Source: Roseovarius sp. (lineage in GTDB: Bacteria; Pseudomonadota; Alphaproteobacteria; Rhodobacterales; Rhodobacteraceae). Taken from it: 64,000 bases of DNA. Shown one piece after another: positions 47,027-54,596 of the stretch (position 1 is its first letter; every line of letters begins with the position of its first letter). The notes below the pieces were generated by a model. That model was not told the origin of the DNA and searched no databases. It saw only the letters and a list, made by a program, of their open reading frames with translations. Both the position numbers and the translations under genes were made by a program. The stretch lies in the NCBI RefSeq assembly GCF_030373445.1, contig NZ_JAUCYU010000005.1, positions 186,001 to 250,000 of the forward strand, written 5' to 3'.

Positions 47027-47755
47027 TCATCTGGCGGCGCGGGCTTCCATGACGTTGCGGCCGAGGTTCAGCGTGTAGGCGGCCAGTTCCTCGAGGGCGG
47101 TTTCCGCGGCGGTGCTGTCGCCGGCCTCGATGGCGTCGGCGATGCGGGTGTGGAAGGCGACGATCGCCTCGCGCGAGCGGGCGGTGAAGGTGATCATGTT
47201 CATGAGCGGCTGCATCGCCTCGACCGCGCCGGCGAGCTGGTAGCTGAGCACCGGGTTGCCGGCGGCGTCGACGAGGGCGCGGTGGAAGGTGACATCGGAG
47301 GCGCAGAAGCTTTCGTCGGAGAGGCCGGGCTGGCCCTGGCGGTGGATCTCGGCGCGCATGGTGGCGAGGTGATCAGGCGCGCGGCGGGCGGCGGCGAGCG
47401 GCGTGCAGGCGCGTTCGAGGGCGTAGCGGGCCTCGCAGGCGGTCTCGAAGCTGACGCCGTTCATCGACAGGAGCAGGGTGGAGGTGGTGATCTGCTGGCC
47501 GTAGGCTTCTTCATAGGACAGCCGGTTGACGAAGGCGCCGCCGAAGGCGCCGCGCTGGGTGCGGATCAGGGATTGGGCGGCGAGGCGCTTGAGGGCCTCG
47601 CGCACGGTGGGGCGGGAGACGTTGAACTGCTCGGCCAGCTCGGCCTCGGAGGGCAGGCGCTCGCCGGTGATCATCCGCCCCTCGACGATGGCGTCGCGGA
47701 TCGCCTGCGCAATCTGGGCCGAGAGGTCGGCTTTCTGGGGTTTCGCAGTTTCCAT
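47027..47755 (-). CDS. FadR-subfamily GntR regulator
   Basis: A 242-residue regulator. The winged helix (about residues 8-75) reads SAQIAQAIRDAIVEGRMITG, ERLPSEAELAEQFNVSRPTV and REALKRLAAQSLIRTQRG. The FCD effector domain follows, with DVTFHRALVDAAGNP and FHTRIADAIEAGD supplying metal-type histidines. The ATG at 47755 starts the family N terminus. A palindromic operator lies in the 61-bp gap to the divergent DUF2182 gene. In several roseobacters a GntR gene sits next to dmdA-acuI, so a DMSP-linked role is plausible but inferred. Confidence 0.88.
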   Translation of the reverse strand: METAKPQKADLSAQIAQAIRDAIVEGRMITGERLPSEAELAEQFNVSRPTVREALKRLAAQSLIRTQRGAFGGAFVNRLSYEEAYGQQITTSTLLLSMNGVSFETACEARYALERACTPLAAARRAPDHLATMRAEIHRQGQPGLSDESFCASDVTFHRALVDAAGNPVLSYQLAGAVEAMQPLMNMITFTARSREAIVAFHTRIADAIEAGDSTAAETALEELAAYTLNLGRNVMEARAAR

Positions 47756-47762
47756 TTGTCTT

Positions 47763-47783
47763 ACATTTAAATGTCTGACATTT
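47763..47783. promoter_or_regulatory. GntR operator between divergent genes
   Basis: AAATGTC-T-GACATTT (47769-47783) is a perfect dyad with the TGTCTGACA core typical of FadR-type GntR sites. It overlaps a second perfect palindrome ACATTTAAATGT (47763-47774). Position supports autoregulation and control of the divergent operon. Confidence 0.7.
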
Positions 47784-47816
47784 TCCCCGCAAGGGACGAG
47801 TCGGGAAGGGAGGCCC

Positions 47817-48617
47817 ATGCGCGACACTTTTGCCATGCCGCTTCGCAGCCTTTTGTGGCTGGCCTTCTTCGCCGGGATCCTGGCCGCCTGGTGGTGGCTC
47901 TACCAGATGGCCATCGGCATGGATCTCGACCTGATCGGGCGGCCGGGCGAAATGGCAAAGCGGATGGCCGCGATGGACCCGCGCATGGACATGTACATGC
48001 CCATGGCCGAGTTCTGGCCGCTGTTTGCCATGTGGGCGGTGATGATGGCGGCTATGATGCTGCCGACGCTGGTGCCGACGCTGCGGGCATATGAAGACCT
48101 CATGATTTCGGCGAATGGAAGCTGGGGCGGCTGGCTGGGCGTGTTGACGGGATACGCGATCGTATGGATCGGATTTGCCGCCGCGATTACGGGGGTGCAG
48201 CTGGCGCTGCTCTTCGGCGGGGTGATCGACATGCTGGGCATACCGAAGTCGATGCTGGTGTCGGGCGGGCTGCTGATCGCCGTGGGGGCGTTCCAGTTCA
48301 CCCGGACGAAGGAGGTCTGCCACGGCGTGTGCCACAGCCCGATGAGCTATTACCTCGGCCACTGGCGGCCGGGCGCGCTGGGCGGCTTGCGCATGGGGCT
48401 GGGGCTGGGGGCGTTCTGTGCCGTCTGCTGCTGGGGGTTCATGGCGCTGGGCTTTGTCGGGGGCATGATGAGCCTTCTGTGGATGGGCCTCGCGACGCTG
48501 TTCATGGTTCTGGAAAAACTGCCCCAGATCGGCCACCGTGTGGTGAAGCCGATGGGCATGGTACTTATCGCGGGCGGGCTGGTGGTTCTGGCCTGGCCGT
48601 TTGTGACGGGAGGATAA
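47817..48617 (+). CDS. DUF2182 integral membrane protein
   Basis: A 266-residue inner-membrane protein with about six helices, DUF2182 family. It has a strikingly methionine-rich segment (MDPRMDMYMPMAEFW, then MWAVMMAAMMLP) and CHGVCHSP after helix 4, which suggest copper or another soft metal. GGGAAGGGAGG precedes the ATG at 47817. DUF1326 follows 4 bp later, a pairing seen elsewhere. Function not established. Confidence 0.82.
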   Translation: MRDTFAMPLRSLLWLAFFAGILAAWWWLYQMAIGMDLDLIGRPGEMAKRMAAMDPRMDMYMPMAEFWPLFAMWAVMMAAMMLPTLVPTLRAYEDLMISANGSWGGWLGVLTGYAIVWIGFAAAITGVQLALLFGGVIDMLGIPKSMLVSGGLLIAVGAFQFTRTKEVCHGVCHSPMSYYLGHWRPGALGGLRMGLGLGAFCAVCCWGFMALGFVGGMMSLLWMGLATLFMVLEKLPQIGHRVVKPMGMVLIAGGLVVLAWPFVTGG

Positions 48618-48621
48618 AGAG

Positions 48622-49326
48622 ATGGCCCTGAAACGCAGGCAGGATGCCGACAAGCTGCCGATCTCGCAGCGGATCGACAACCGGATGGCGAACCCCAAGC
48701 GGCGGAAGATGACGCCGACGGAATGGAAGATCAAGGGCGAGCTGTTCCTGAACTGCTCATGCGAGCTGTTCTGTCCGTGTGTCGTCAGCCTGGGCAAGCA
48801 CCCGCCGACGGAAGGCGACTGCAAGGCGTGGATGGCGATTGCCATCGACGAGGGGCATTACGAGGGGGAGGACCTGTCGGGGCTGAACGTGGGCCTGATG
48901 GTCGAGATCCCGGGGCGGATGGCCGAGGGGGGCTGGAAGGTGGCCGCCTACGTGGACGAGCGGGCGAGCGGGAAGGCGTATAATGGCATCCTGCAGATCT
49001 TCTCGGGCGCGGCCGGGGGAACGACGGGCCTTTTCACCATGCTGGTGAGCGATATCGTGGGGGCCGAGCGCGAGAAGGTCGAGATTGTCCGCGAGGGCAA
49101 GCGGCGGGGCCTCTATATCGGGCGAAAAATTCAGGGCGAGATCGAGATGATCGACGGGGCGAGCCCGGATCACCCGGTGATGATCTCGAATTCGAAATAC
49201 TGGATGGGCCCCGACATCATCGCTGCGCGCGGGACGAAATCGCGGGTGCGGGATTACGGCCGCATCTGGGATTTCGGCGGCAAGTCGGCCGAGATCTGCC
49301 CGATCGACTGGGGCGGGCCCAAGTAG
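48622..49326 (+). CDS. DUF1326 protein with cysteine cluster
   Basis: A 234-residue soluble protein of the DUF1326 family. FLNCSCELFCPCVVSLG carries four cysteines as CxC...CxC, likely a metal site; the rest is a beta-rich domain. The ATG is 4 bp after the DUF2182 stop, indicating translation from one message. GGAGG lies 11 nt before it. Biochemical role unknown; the paired families suggest metal handling. Confidence 0.8.
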   Translation: MALKRRQDADKLPISQRIDNRMANPKRRKMTPTEWKIKGELFLNCSCELFCPCVVSLGKHPPTEGDCKAWMAIAIDEGHYEGEDLSGLNVGLMVEIPGRMAEGGWKVAAYVDERASGKAYNGILQIFSGAAGGTTGLFTMLVSDIVGAEREKVEIVREGKRRGLYIGRKIQGEIEMIDGASPDHPVMISNSKYWMGPDIIAARGTKSRVRDYGRIWDFGGKSAEICPIDWGGPK

Positions 49327-49338
49327 GGAGCGGTGGCC

Positions 49339-49848
49339 ATGATCACGCCGGACTATTGCCGCCTGATGGCGCGTTACAACGCCTGGCAGAACCGCCAGAT
49401 CGAGAAGGCGCTGGAGGGCGTGCCGCTGGAGGCGCTGAAGGCGGATCACGGGGCGTTCTTCGGGTCGATCCTGGGGACGCTGAACCACCTTGTCTGGGGG
49501 GACCGGATGTGGATGAGCCGGTTCGACCCGTCCTGCGAGAAACCGGAGGGCGGGATCGGGGACAGTACGGAGCTGTTCCCGACCCTGGGCGCGTGGAGCG
49601 CCGAGCGGTTCCGGGTGGACGGGATGATTTCGCGCTGGGCGGCGGAGGTGCACGCGGTCGGCCTGACGGGGAGTTTCCGGTTCTATTCGGGCGCGCTGGG
49701 CCGCGAGGTGACGAAGCAGATCGCGCCCTGCGTGGTGCATATGTTCAACCACCAGACCCATCACCGCGGGCAGGTGCACGCGATGATGACGAGGACCGGG
49801 CTGAAGGCGCCGGTCACCGACCTGTTCATCATGCCGGACGAGGAGTGA
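49339..49848 (+). CDS. DinB/YfiT-family protein
   Basis: A 169-residue four-helix-bundle protein of the DinB superfamily. LNHLVWGDRMWMSRF and MFNHQTHHRGQVHAMM hold the three-histidine metal site. Members are thiol-transferases or metal-dependent hydrolases; the substrate here is unknown. The ATG at 49339 has GGGAG 8 nt upstream, better than GTG at 49333. It is 12 bp after DUF1326 and 5 bp before dmdA, so all four genes are probably one operon. Confidence 0.85.
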   Translation: MITPDYCRLMARYNAWQNRQIEKALEGVPLEALKADHGAFFGSILGTLNHLVWGDRMWMSRFDPSCEKPEGGIGDSTELFPTLGAWSAERFRVDGMISRWAAEVHAVGLTGSFRFYSGALGREVTKQIAPCVVHMFNHQTHHRGQVHAMMTRTGLKAPVTDLFIMPDEE

Positions 49849-49853
49849 GCTCG

Positions 49854-50963
49854 ATGGGTGCGCCGCTTTTGTCGCCGTCGCGCCGGTTGCGCCGGACGCC
49901 GTTCTCGGAAGGGGTCGAGGCGGCGGGGGTGAAGGCCTACACGGTCTACAATCACATGCTTCTGCCGACGGTCTTTCGCTCGGTCGAGGAGGATTACCAT
50001 CACCTGAAGCAGGCGGTGCAGGTCTGGGACGTGGCCTGTGAGCGGCAGGTGGAGCTGCGCGGGCCCGATGCCGGGCGGCTGATGCAGATGCTGACTCCAC
50101 GGGATTTGAGGGGGATGCTGCCGGGGCAGTGCTACTACATGCCGATCGTGGACGAGACCGGGGGCATGCTGAACGACCCGGTGGCGGTGAAGCTGGCGGA
50201 GGACCGGTTCTGGATCTCGATTGCCGACAGTGACCTGCTGTTCTGGGTGAACGGCGTGGCGCAGGGCTGGCGGCTGGACGTGCTGATCGACGAGCCTGAT
50301 ATCTCGCCCCTGGCGGTGCAGGGGCCCAAGGCCGAGGAGCTGATGGCGCGGGTCTTTGGCGATCAGGCAAGGGATATCCGGTTCTTCCGGTTCGCGCCGC
50401 TGGAGTTCCAGGGGCGGAGCCACGTGGTGGCAAGGTCGGGTTATTCCAAGCAGGGCGGGTACGAGATCTACGTGGATGGCACCGATGCCGGGATGCCGCT
50501 GTGGAACGCGCTGATGGAGGCGGGGAAGGACCTGGACGTGCATGCGGGCTGTCCGAACCTGATCGAGCGGGTGGAAAGCGGGCTCTTGAGCTATGGCAAC
50601 GACATGACCGACGACAACACCCCGCATGAATGCGGGCTGGGCCGGTTCTGCAACACGCAGTCGGCCGTGGGCTGCATCGGGCGCGACGCGCTGCTTCGGG
50701 TGTCGAAGGAAGGGCCGGTGCAGCAGATCAGGGCGCTGTCGATCGAGGGGCCGAAGGTGCCGGTCTGCGACAAGTGGTGGCCGGTGACGGCGCGGGGCAA
50801 GACGGTGGGGCGGGTGAGCTCGGCCGCGTGGAGCCCGGATTTCGATACGAATGTCGCCATCGGCATGGTGCGCCTGACCCACTGGGACGCGGGCGATATC
50901 GTCGAGGTACATACGCCCGACGGGGTGCGGCCGGCCGAGGTTCAGGCCGCGTTCTGGAACTGA
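49854..50963 (+). CDS. dmdA: Dimethylsulfoniopropionate demethylase
   Basis: A 369-residue, tetrahydrofolate-dependent enzyme of the GcvT fold that starts DMSP demethylation to methylmercaptopropionate. SRRLRRTPFSEGVEAAGVKA and YTVYNHMLLPTVF at the N terminus, VWDVACERQVELRGPDA, and FARSGYSKQGGYEIYV-like segment (here VARSGYSKQGGYEIYVDG) are typical of DmdA rather than glycine-cleavage GcvT. Length equals that of known DmdA. It starts 5 bp after the DinB gene; acuI follows 119 bp later. Confidence 0.9.
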   Translation: MGAPLLSPSRRLRRTPFSEGVEAAGVKAYTVYNHMLLPTVFRSVEEDYHHLKQAVQVWDVACERQVELRGPDAGRLMQMLTPRDLRGMLPGQCYYMPIVDETGGMLNDPVAVKLAEDRFWISIADSDLLFWVNGVAQGWRLDVLIDEPDISPLAVQGPKAEELMARVFGDQARDIRFFRFAPLEFQGRSHVVARSGYSKQGGYEIYVDGTDAGMPLWNALMEAGKDLDVHAGCPNLIERVESGLLSYGNDMTDDNTPHECGLGRFCNTQSAVGCIGRDALLRVSKEGPVQQIRALSIEGPKVPVCDKWWPVTARGKTVGRVSSAAWSPDFDTNVAIGMVRLTHWDAGDIVEVHTPDGVRPAEVQAAFWN

Positions 50964-50990
50964 GAGCGGGGAGGGGGCGCTGCCCCCGCC

Positions 50991-51015
50991 GTTGAAGGCC
51001 CGCCGGGCCTTCAAC
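50991..51015 (+). terminator. Perfect hairpin between dmdA and acuI
   Basis: GTTGAAGGCCCG and CGGGCCTTCAAC, 12-bp arms with one base between, lie 27 bp after the dmdA stop. The following bases (CCCCCGGAATATTTTTGGCAAGATG, read in part) resemble the dispersed CCTCCGGCGGGGATATTT family. It may cause partial termination or protect the dmdA message. Confidence 0.5.
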
Positions 51016-51082
51016 GTCTCCCCCGGAATATTTTTGGCAAGATGAAGCGGGGCCGCCGGCCCTGTCACGAAAGGAGCGAGAC

Positions 51083-52072
51083 ATGTTCAACGCACTGGTC
51101 GTCGAGAAGGACGAGGAAAGCGGCAAGACATCCGCCGAGGTGAAGCAGATCGGTGAGGCCGATCTTCCCGAGGCGGATGTGACGGTGGCGGTGGAATATT
51201 CCACGGTGAACTACAAGGACGGGCTGTGCATCGGGCCGGGCGGCGGATTGGTACGGAAATATCCGCACGTGCCGGGGATCGATTTTGCCGGGACGGTCGA
51301 GAAGAGCGACGATGACCGCTACAAGCCGGGCGACAAGGTGGTTCTGACCGGCTGGCGCGTGGGCGAGGCGCATTGGGGCGGCTATGCCCAGAAGGCGCGG
51401 GTGAAGGCCGACTGGCTGGTGCCGCTGCCGGATGGCCTTGATACGCGGCAGGCGATGGCGGTGGGCACCGCGGGTTTGACCGCGATGCTGGCGGTGATGG
51501 CGCTGGAGGACCAGGGGCTGAAGAGCGGGCCGGTCCTGGTGACCGGGGCCGCGGGCGGCGTGGGCAGCGTGGCGACGGCGATCCTGGCCAATCTCGGCCA
51601 CGAGGTGGCGGCGGTCACCGGGCGGCCGGAGCAGGAGGAGTACCTCAAGGGGCTGGGCGCCAGCCGGATCGTGCCGCGCGAGGAGCTGACGGAGGTCACG
51701 AAGAAGCCGCTGGAGGCGGAGACCTGGGGCGGCTGCGTGGATGCCGTGGCCGGCGCGATGCTGGGCCGGGTGCTCAAGCAGATGGAATATGGCAGCTCGG
51801 TCGCGGCGATCGGTCTGGCCGGGGGCGCGGCGATCGAGGGGGCGCTGATCACGCCGTTCATCCTGCGGGGGGTGAACCTGCTGGGGATCGACAGCGTGAT
51901 GCAGCCCTATGAGAACCGCGTGCGCGCGTGGGAGCGGATCGCCAAGGACCTGCCGATGGACAAGCTGGAGGCGATGGTGCAGCCGGCGACCCTGTCGGAC
52001 CTGCCGGGGCTGGGCCGCGATATCCTGAAAGGGCAGGTGAAAGGCCGGGTCGTGGTGGACGTGAACGCCTGA
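51083..52072 (+). CDS. acuI: Acryloyl-CoA reductase (AcuI)
   Basis: A 329-residue NADPH-dependent MDR enzyme that reduces toxic acryloyl-CoA to propionyl-CoA. STVNYKDGLCIGPGGGLVRK, YPHVPGIDFAGTVEKSD and LVTGAAGGVGSVATAILANL (nucleotide-binding glycine motif) match the AcuI/YhdH group. The dmdA-acuI order is the known roseobacter arrangement for DMSP metabolism. GAAAGGAGCGAGAC provides the ribosome site. Confidence 0.92.
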   Translation: MFNALVVEKDEESGKTSAEVKQIGEADLPEADVTVAVEYSTVNYKDGLCIGPGGGLVRKYPHVPGIDFAGTVEKSDDDRYKPGDKVVLTGWRVGEAHWGGYAQKARVKADWLVPLPDGLDTRQAMAVGTAGLTAMLAVMALEDQGLKSGPVLVTGAAGGVGSVATAILANLGHEVAAVTGRPEQEEYLKGLGASRIVPREELTEVTKKPLEAETWGGCVDAVAGAMLGRVLKQMEYGSSVAAIGLAGGAAIEGALITPFILRGVNLLGIDSVMQPYENRVRAWERIAKDLPMDKLEAMVQPATLSDLPGLGRDILKGQVKGRVVVDVNA

Positions 52073-52096
52073 CCTGACCTTTCATATCTGATCTGG

Positions 52097-52128
52097 ACGG
52101 CCATCCGTGGGAACGGGTGGCCGTTTTT
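52097..52128 (+). terminator. Intrinsic terminator after acuI
   Basis: ACGGCCATCC and GGGTGGCCGT pair over 10 bp (one T-G) around GTGGGAAC and are followed by TTTTT. Confidence 0.85.
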
Positions 52129-52184
52129 CAATGGGGGGTGGGGCCGGTCACGGGAATTCGGGGGACCATGCGCTCATTTTTGCC

Positions 52185-52255
52185 GAATCACCCATGGGAC
52201 AGGGGCGATTCATGGCCGATTCCCTGATGATTCACCGGAGATTCGGTAGGAATTC
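52185..52255. repeat. GANTC array with 11-bp phase
   Basis: GATTC begins at 52207, 52218, 52229 and 52240, each exactly 11 bp apart. GAATC at 52185 is 22 bp before the first, in the same phase, and AATTC at 52251 is a one-mismatch continuation. GANTC is the CcrM methylation target in alphaproteobacteria. Confidence 0.85.
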
Positions 52256-52324
52256 GGGGTGGTGGGCATGATATTGCGAAAAAAATCGGGGAAATCGTGG
52301 GAAGTTTGGCCTGGTTCCCGAGAT

Positions 52325-52338
52325 CACAATATATTGTG
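52325..52338. promoter_or_regulatory. Perfect 14-bp AT-rich palindrome
   Basis: CACAATATATTGTG reads identically on both strands. It could be a regulator site or contain a -10 element (TATATT) of the mraZ promoter. Confidence 0.4.
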
Positions 52339-52752
52339 TGGGCGTGAAGGAATGTATCTAGGGAAAGCGTCACATCATCCAATCTCACCACATTATGTTG
52401 TTTTGAGGAGGGGGTGAGATCAATATCCTGTAGCGTTTTGGCGCAGAAAGTTGTTGCCAACCATGAATTCCCATGGCATCCCTGTTAGCACGATGAGGAC
52501 GGGAACAAAGGGGCGCAACAAAGACCCCGAAACAAAATCCCAAGTCAGGTTTCATACAGGCACCCGCTTTCATCGAACCAAGAGATCCGGCGCGCGGGCG
52601 AGCAGACATCCCCCCAGGTGGCGCGCGCAGTCGGACACCCGCTTAGCGGGACGAGGGCGGCGGATTGGGCACTGGCAGCAGCTCAATCCGCCGTTTCGTT
52701 TCTCAGGGGTCGGTTTTTCAAAACGGGGGGAGTGCGAGAGGGCCAGGGGACA

Positions 52753-53256
52753 GTGGTTCGCAGGTTCAGAGGTGAGGACACCTTCAAGGTGGACGCCAAG
52801 GGGCGGATTTCGATCCCGGCCTCTTTTCGGCGTGTGCTGGAAGCGTCCGACCCGAACTGGACCGACGGTCTGAACCCCGAGCTGGTCATCGTGTACGGCG
52901 ACCACCGCCGCAAATACCTGGAATGCTATACCATCGAGGCGATCAACGAGGTCGACGAGCAGATCGAGGCCCTGCCGCGCGGCTCGATGGAGCGCAAGAT
53001 GCTGCAACGGCTGTTTCACGGCCAATCGTTTCCGACAAGCGTGGACGAGACCGGGCGGCTGGTGCTGCCGGCGAAGCTTCGCAAGAAGATCGACCTGGAC
53101 GACAAGGCGTTCTTCATCGCGGCGGGCGATACCTTCCAGATCTGGAAGCCGGAAACCTACGAGGAAGAGGAGCTGTCGAAGACGGAGGCGTGGCTGGACG
53201 AGCTGCCCGACGATTTCGACCCGCTGGTCTATCTCGACGGACCGCGAGGGGGGTGA
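52753..53256 (+). CDS. mraZ: Transcriptional regulator MraZ
   Basis: A 167-residue protein with two AbrB-like half-domains. The first has GEDTFKVDAKGRISIPASFR, the second FPTSVDETGRLVLPAKLRKK, the family's two DxxGR motifs. It binds TGGG-type repeats in its own promoter. The start is a GTG at 52753, giving MVRRFRGEDTF; the frame runs further upstream but that part is not family-like. First gene of the dcw operon. Confidence 0.92.
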   Translation: MVRRFRGEDTFKVDAKGRISIPASFRRVLEASDPNWTDGLNPELVIVYGDHRRKYLECYTIEAINEVDEQIEALPRGSMERKMLQRLFHGQSFPTSVDETGRLVLPAKLRKKIDLDDKAFFIAAGDTFQIWKPETYEEEELSKTEAWLDELPDDFDPLVYLDGPRGG

Positions 53257-53259
53257 GGC

Positions 53260-54252
53260 ATGGCTGCTGCTGCCAGAGCCGCCAGTCCCGATCCGCATAT
53301 CCCTGTTCTTCTGCGTCCGCTCCTGGACGCCGTGGCGCCGGTGGAGGGCGTCTGGATCGATGGCACGCTGGGCGCGGGCGGGTATGCGCGGGGCTTGCTG
53401 GAGGCCGGGGCGGAGAAGGTCATCGGCATCGACCGCGATCCGCTGGCGCTGGAGATGGCGCAGGGCTGGGCCGGGGCGTATGGCGACCGGGTCGAGCTGG
53501 TGCAGACGACGTTTTCGCACATGGACGAGGCAGGCGACGCCGTGGACGGCGTGGTGCTGGACCTTGGCGTGTCCTCGATGCAGCTTGACCGGGCCGAACG
53601 TGGGTTTTCCTTCATGAAGGATGGCCCGCTCGACATGCGGATGAGCCAGGCGGGGCCGAGTGCGGCGGACCTGGTGAACGGCGCCGAAGAGGCGGCGCTG
53701 GCGGATATCCTTTACCTGTACGGCGAGGAACGGGCGAGCCGGCGGATCGCCAAGTCGATCGTGAAGGCGCGGGAGGTGGAGCCGATCACCACGACCGCCG
53801 CGCTGGCCGAGATCTGCGAGCGCAGCCTGCCGCGGCCCAAGCCGGGGCAGGCGCATCCGGCGACGCGCACCTTCCAGGCCTTGCGGATCGCCGTGAACGA
53901 TGAATATGCCGAGCTGGTCGACGGGCTGGAGGCCGCCGAGCGCGTGCTGCGCCCCGGCGGGCGGCTCGCGGTGGTGACGTTTCATTCGATCGAGGACCGG
54001 ATCGTGAAGCGCTTCCTGCAACTGAAATCGGACAGCGGCGGGGGCGGCAGCCGCCATGCCCCGGCCGAGGCCGAGCGGGAGCCGCAGTTCACGCAGAAAC
54101 ACCGCAAGGCGATCGGGCCGGACAAGGACGAGCTGGCGGTCAATCCGCGGTCGCGCAGTGCCAAGCTGCGGGTCGCGGAGCGCACCGGGGCGGCGCCCGC
54201 GCCGGCCGATCGCAATTCGCTTGGCATGCCGCAGTTGAAGAGGGGATTTTGA
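53260..54252 (+). CDS. rsmH: 16S rRNA m4C1402 methyltransferase
   Basis: A 330-residue SAM-dependent methyltransferase (MraW). [37 protein letters not shown] (SAM motif I), [20 protein letters not shown] and [20 protein letters not shown] are canonical. It modifies the ribosome decoding site. It starts 3 bp after mraZ and ends overlapping ftsL (TGATG). Confidence 0.96.
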   Translation: MAAAARAASPDPHIPVLLRPLLDAVAPVEGVWIDGTLGAGGYARGLLEAGAEKVIGIDRDPLALEMAQGWAGAYGDRVELVQTTFSHMDEAGDAVDGVVLDLGVSSMQLDRAERGFSFMKDGPLDMRMSQAGPSAADLVNGAEEAALADILYLYGEERASRRIAKSIVKAREVEPITTTAALAEICERSLPRPKPGQAHPATRTFQALRIAVNDEYAELVDGLEAAERVLRPGGRLAVVTFHSIEDRIVKRFLQLKSDSGGGGSRHAPAEAEREPQFTQKHRKAIGPDKDELAVNPRSRSAKLRVAERTGAAPAPADRNSLGMPQLKRGF

Positions 54253-54596
54253 TGCGCAGCCTGTTCTATGTTCTCACCGCGCTGTCGGTCATCGGGCTGG
54301 CCTTCTGGGCCTATCACGAGAATTACAAGACGCAGGAGGCGCAGGCGCGGGCCGAGCATCTGCAGCGGCAGATCGGGCTCGAGCGCCAGCGCCTGCGGAT
54401 GCTGCGGGCCGAGTGGGCCTATCTCAACCGGCCGGCGCGGTTGCGCGACCTGGCCGAGATCAATTTCGACCGGCTGGGGCTGTTGCCGCTGCAGCCCTAC
54501 CAGTTCGGCAAGATCGACCAGGTTTCGTACCCCGAGCGCGACCCGCTGCCGATCACCGACCCGGTGGATGTCATCAACATGGAGGGTCACCCATGA
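54252..54596 (+). CDS. ftsL: Cell division protein FtsL
   Basis: A 114-residue bitopic protein. One N-terminal membrane helix (residues 3-20) is followed by a coiled-coil/leucine-zipper region (about 25-60, EAQARAEHLQRQIGLERQRL) and a periplasmic tail with LNRPARLRDLAEINFDRLGL, a common FtsL/FtsB landmark. It bridges FtsQ/FtsB to FtsW/FtsI. Its ATG overlaps the rsmH stop; its stop overlaps the ftsI start. Confidence 0.88.
   Translation: MRSLFYVLTALSVIGLAFWAYHENYKTQEAQARAEHLQRQIGLERQRLRMLRAEWAYLNRPARLRDLAEINFDRLGLLPLQPYQFGKIDQVSYPERDPLPITDPVDVINMEGHP

Larger units (their letters stand above)
52129..52752 (+). promoter_or_regulatory. 624-bp non-coding control region before mraZ
   Basis: No coding frame is credible on either strand; the only long frame (52188-52460, minus) has no ribosome site or family resemblance. 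The left part is a phased GANTC array (52185-52255). Next come two MraZ-box-like elements GGGGA-N5-TGGGA (52288-52302), the palindrome CACAATATATTGTG (52325-52338), an inverted repeat TCTCACC/GGTGAGA (52383-52419) and a GGCGGATTG/CAATCCGCC stem (52659-52692). GC is lower than in flanking genes. The promoter position was not resolved. Confidence 0.65.

Noticed and set aside
52188..52460. Minus-strand frame of 90 codons in the mraZ control region
   Set aside because: No ribosome site, mixed composition, and it overlaps the repeat array and palindromes.
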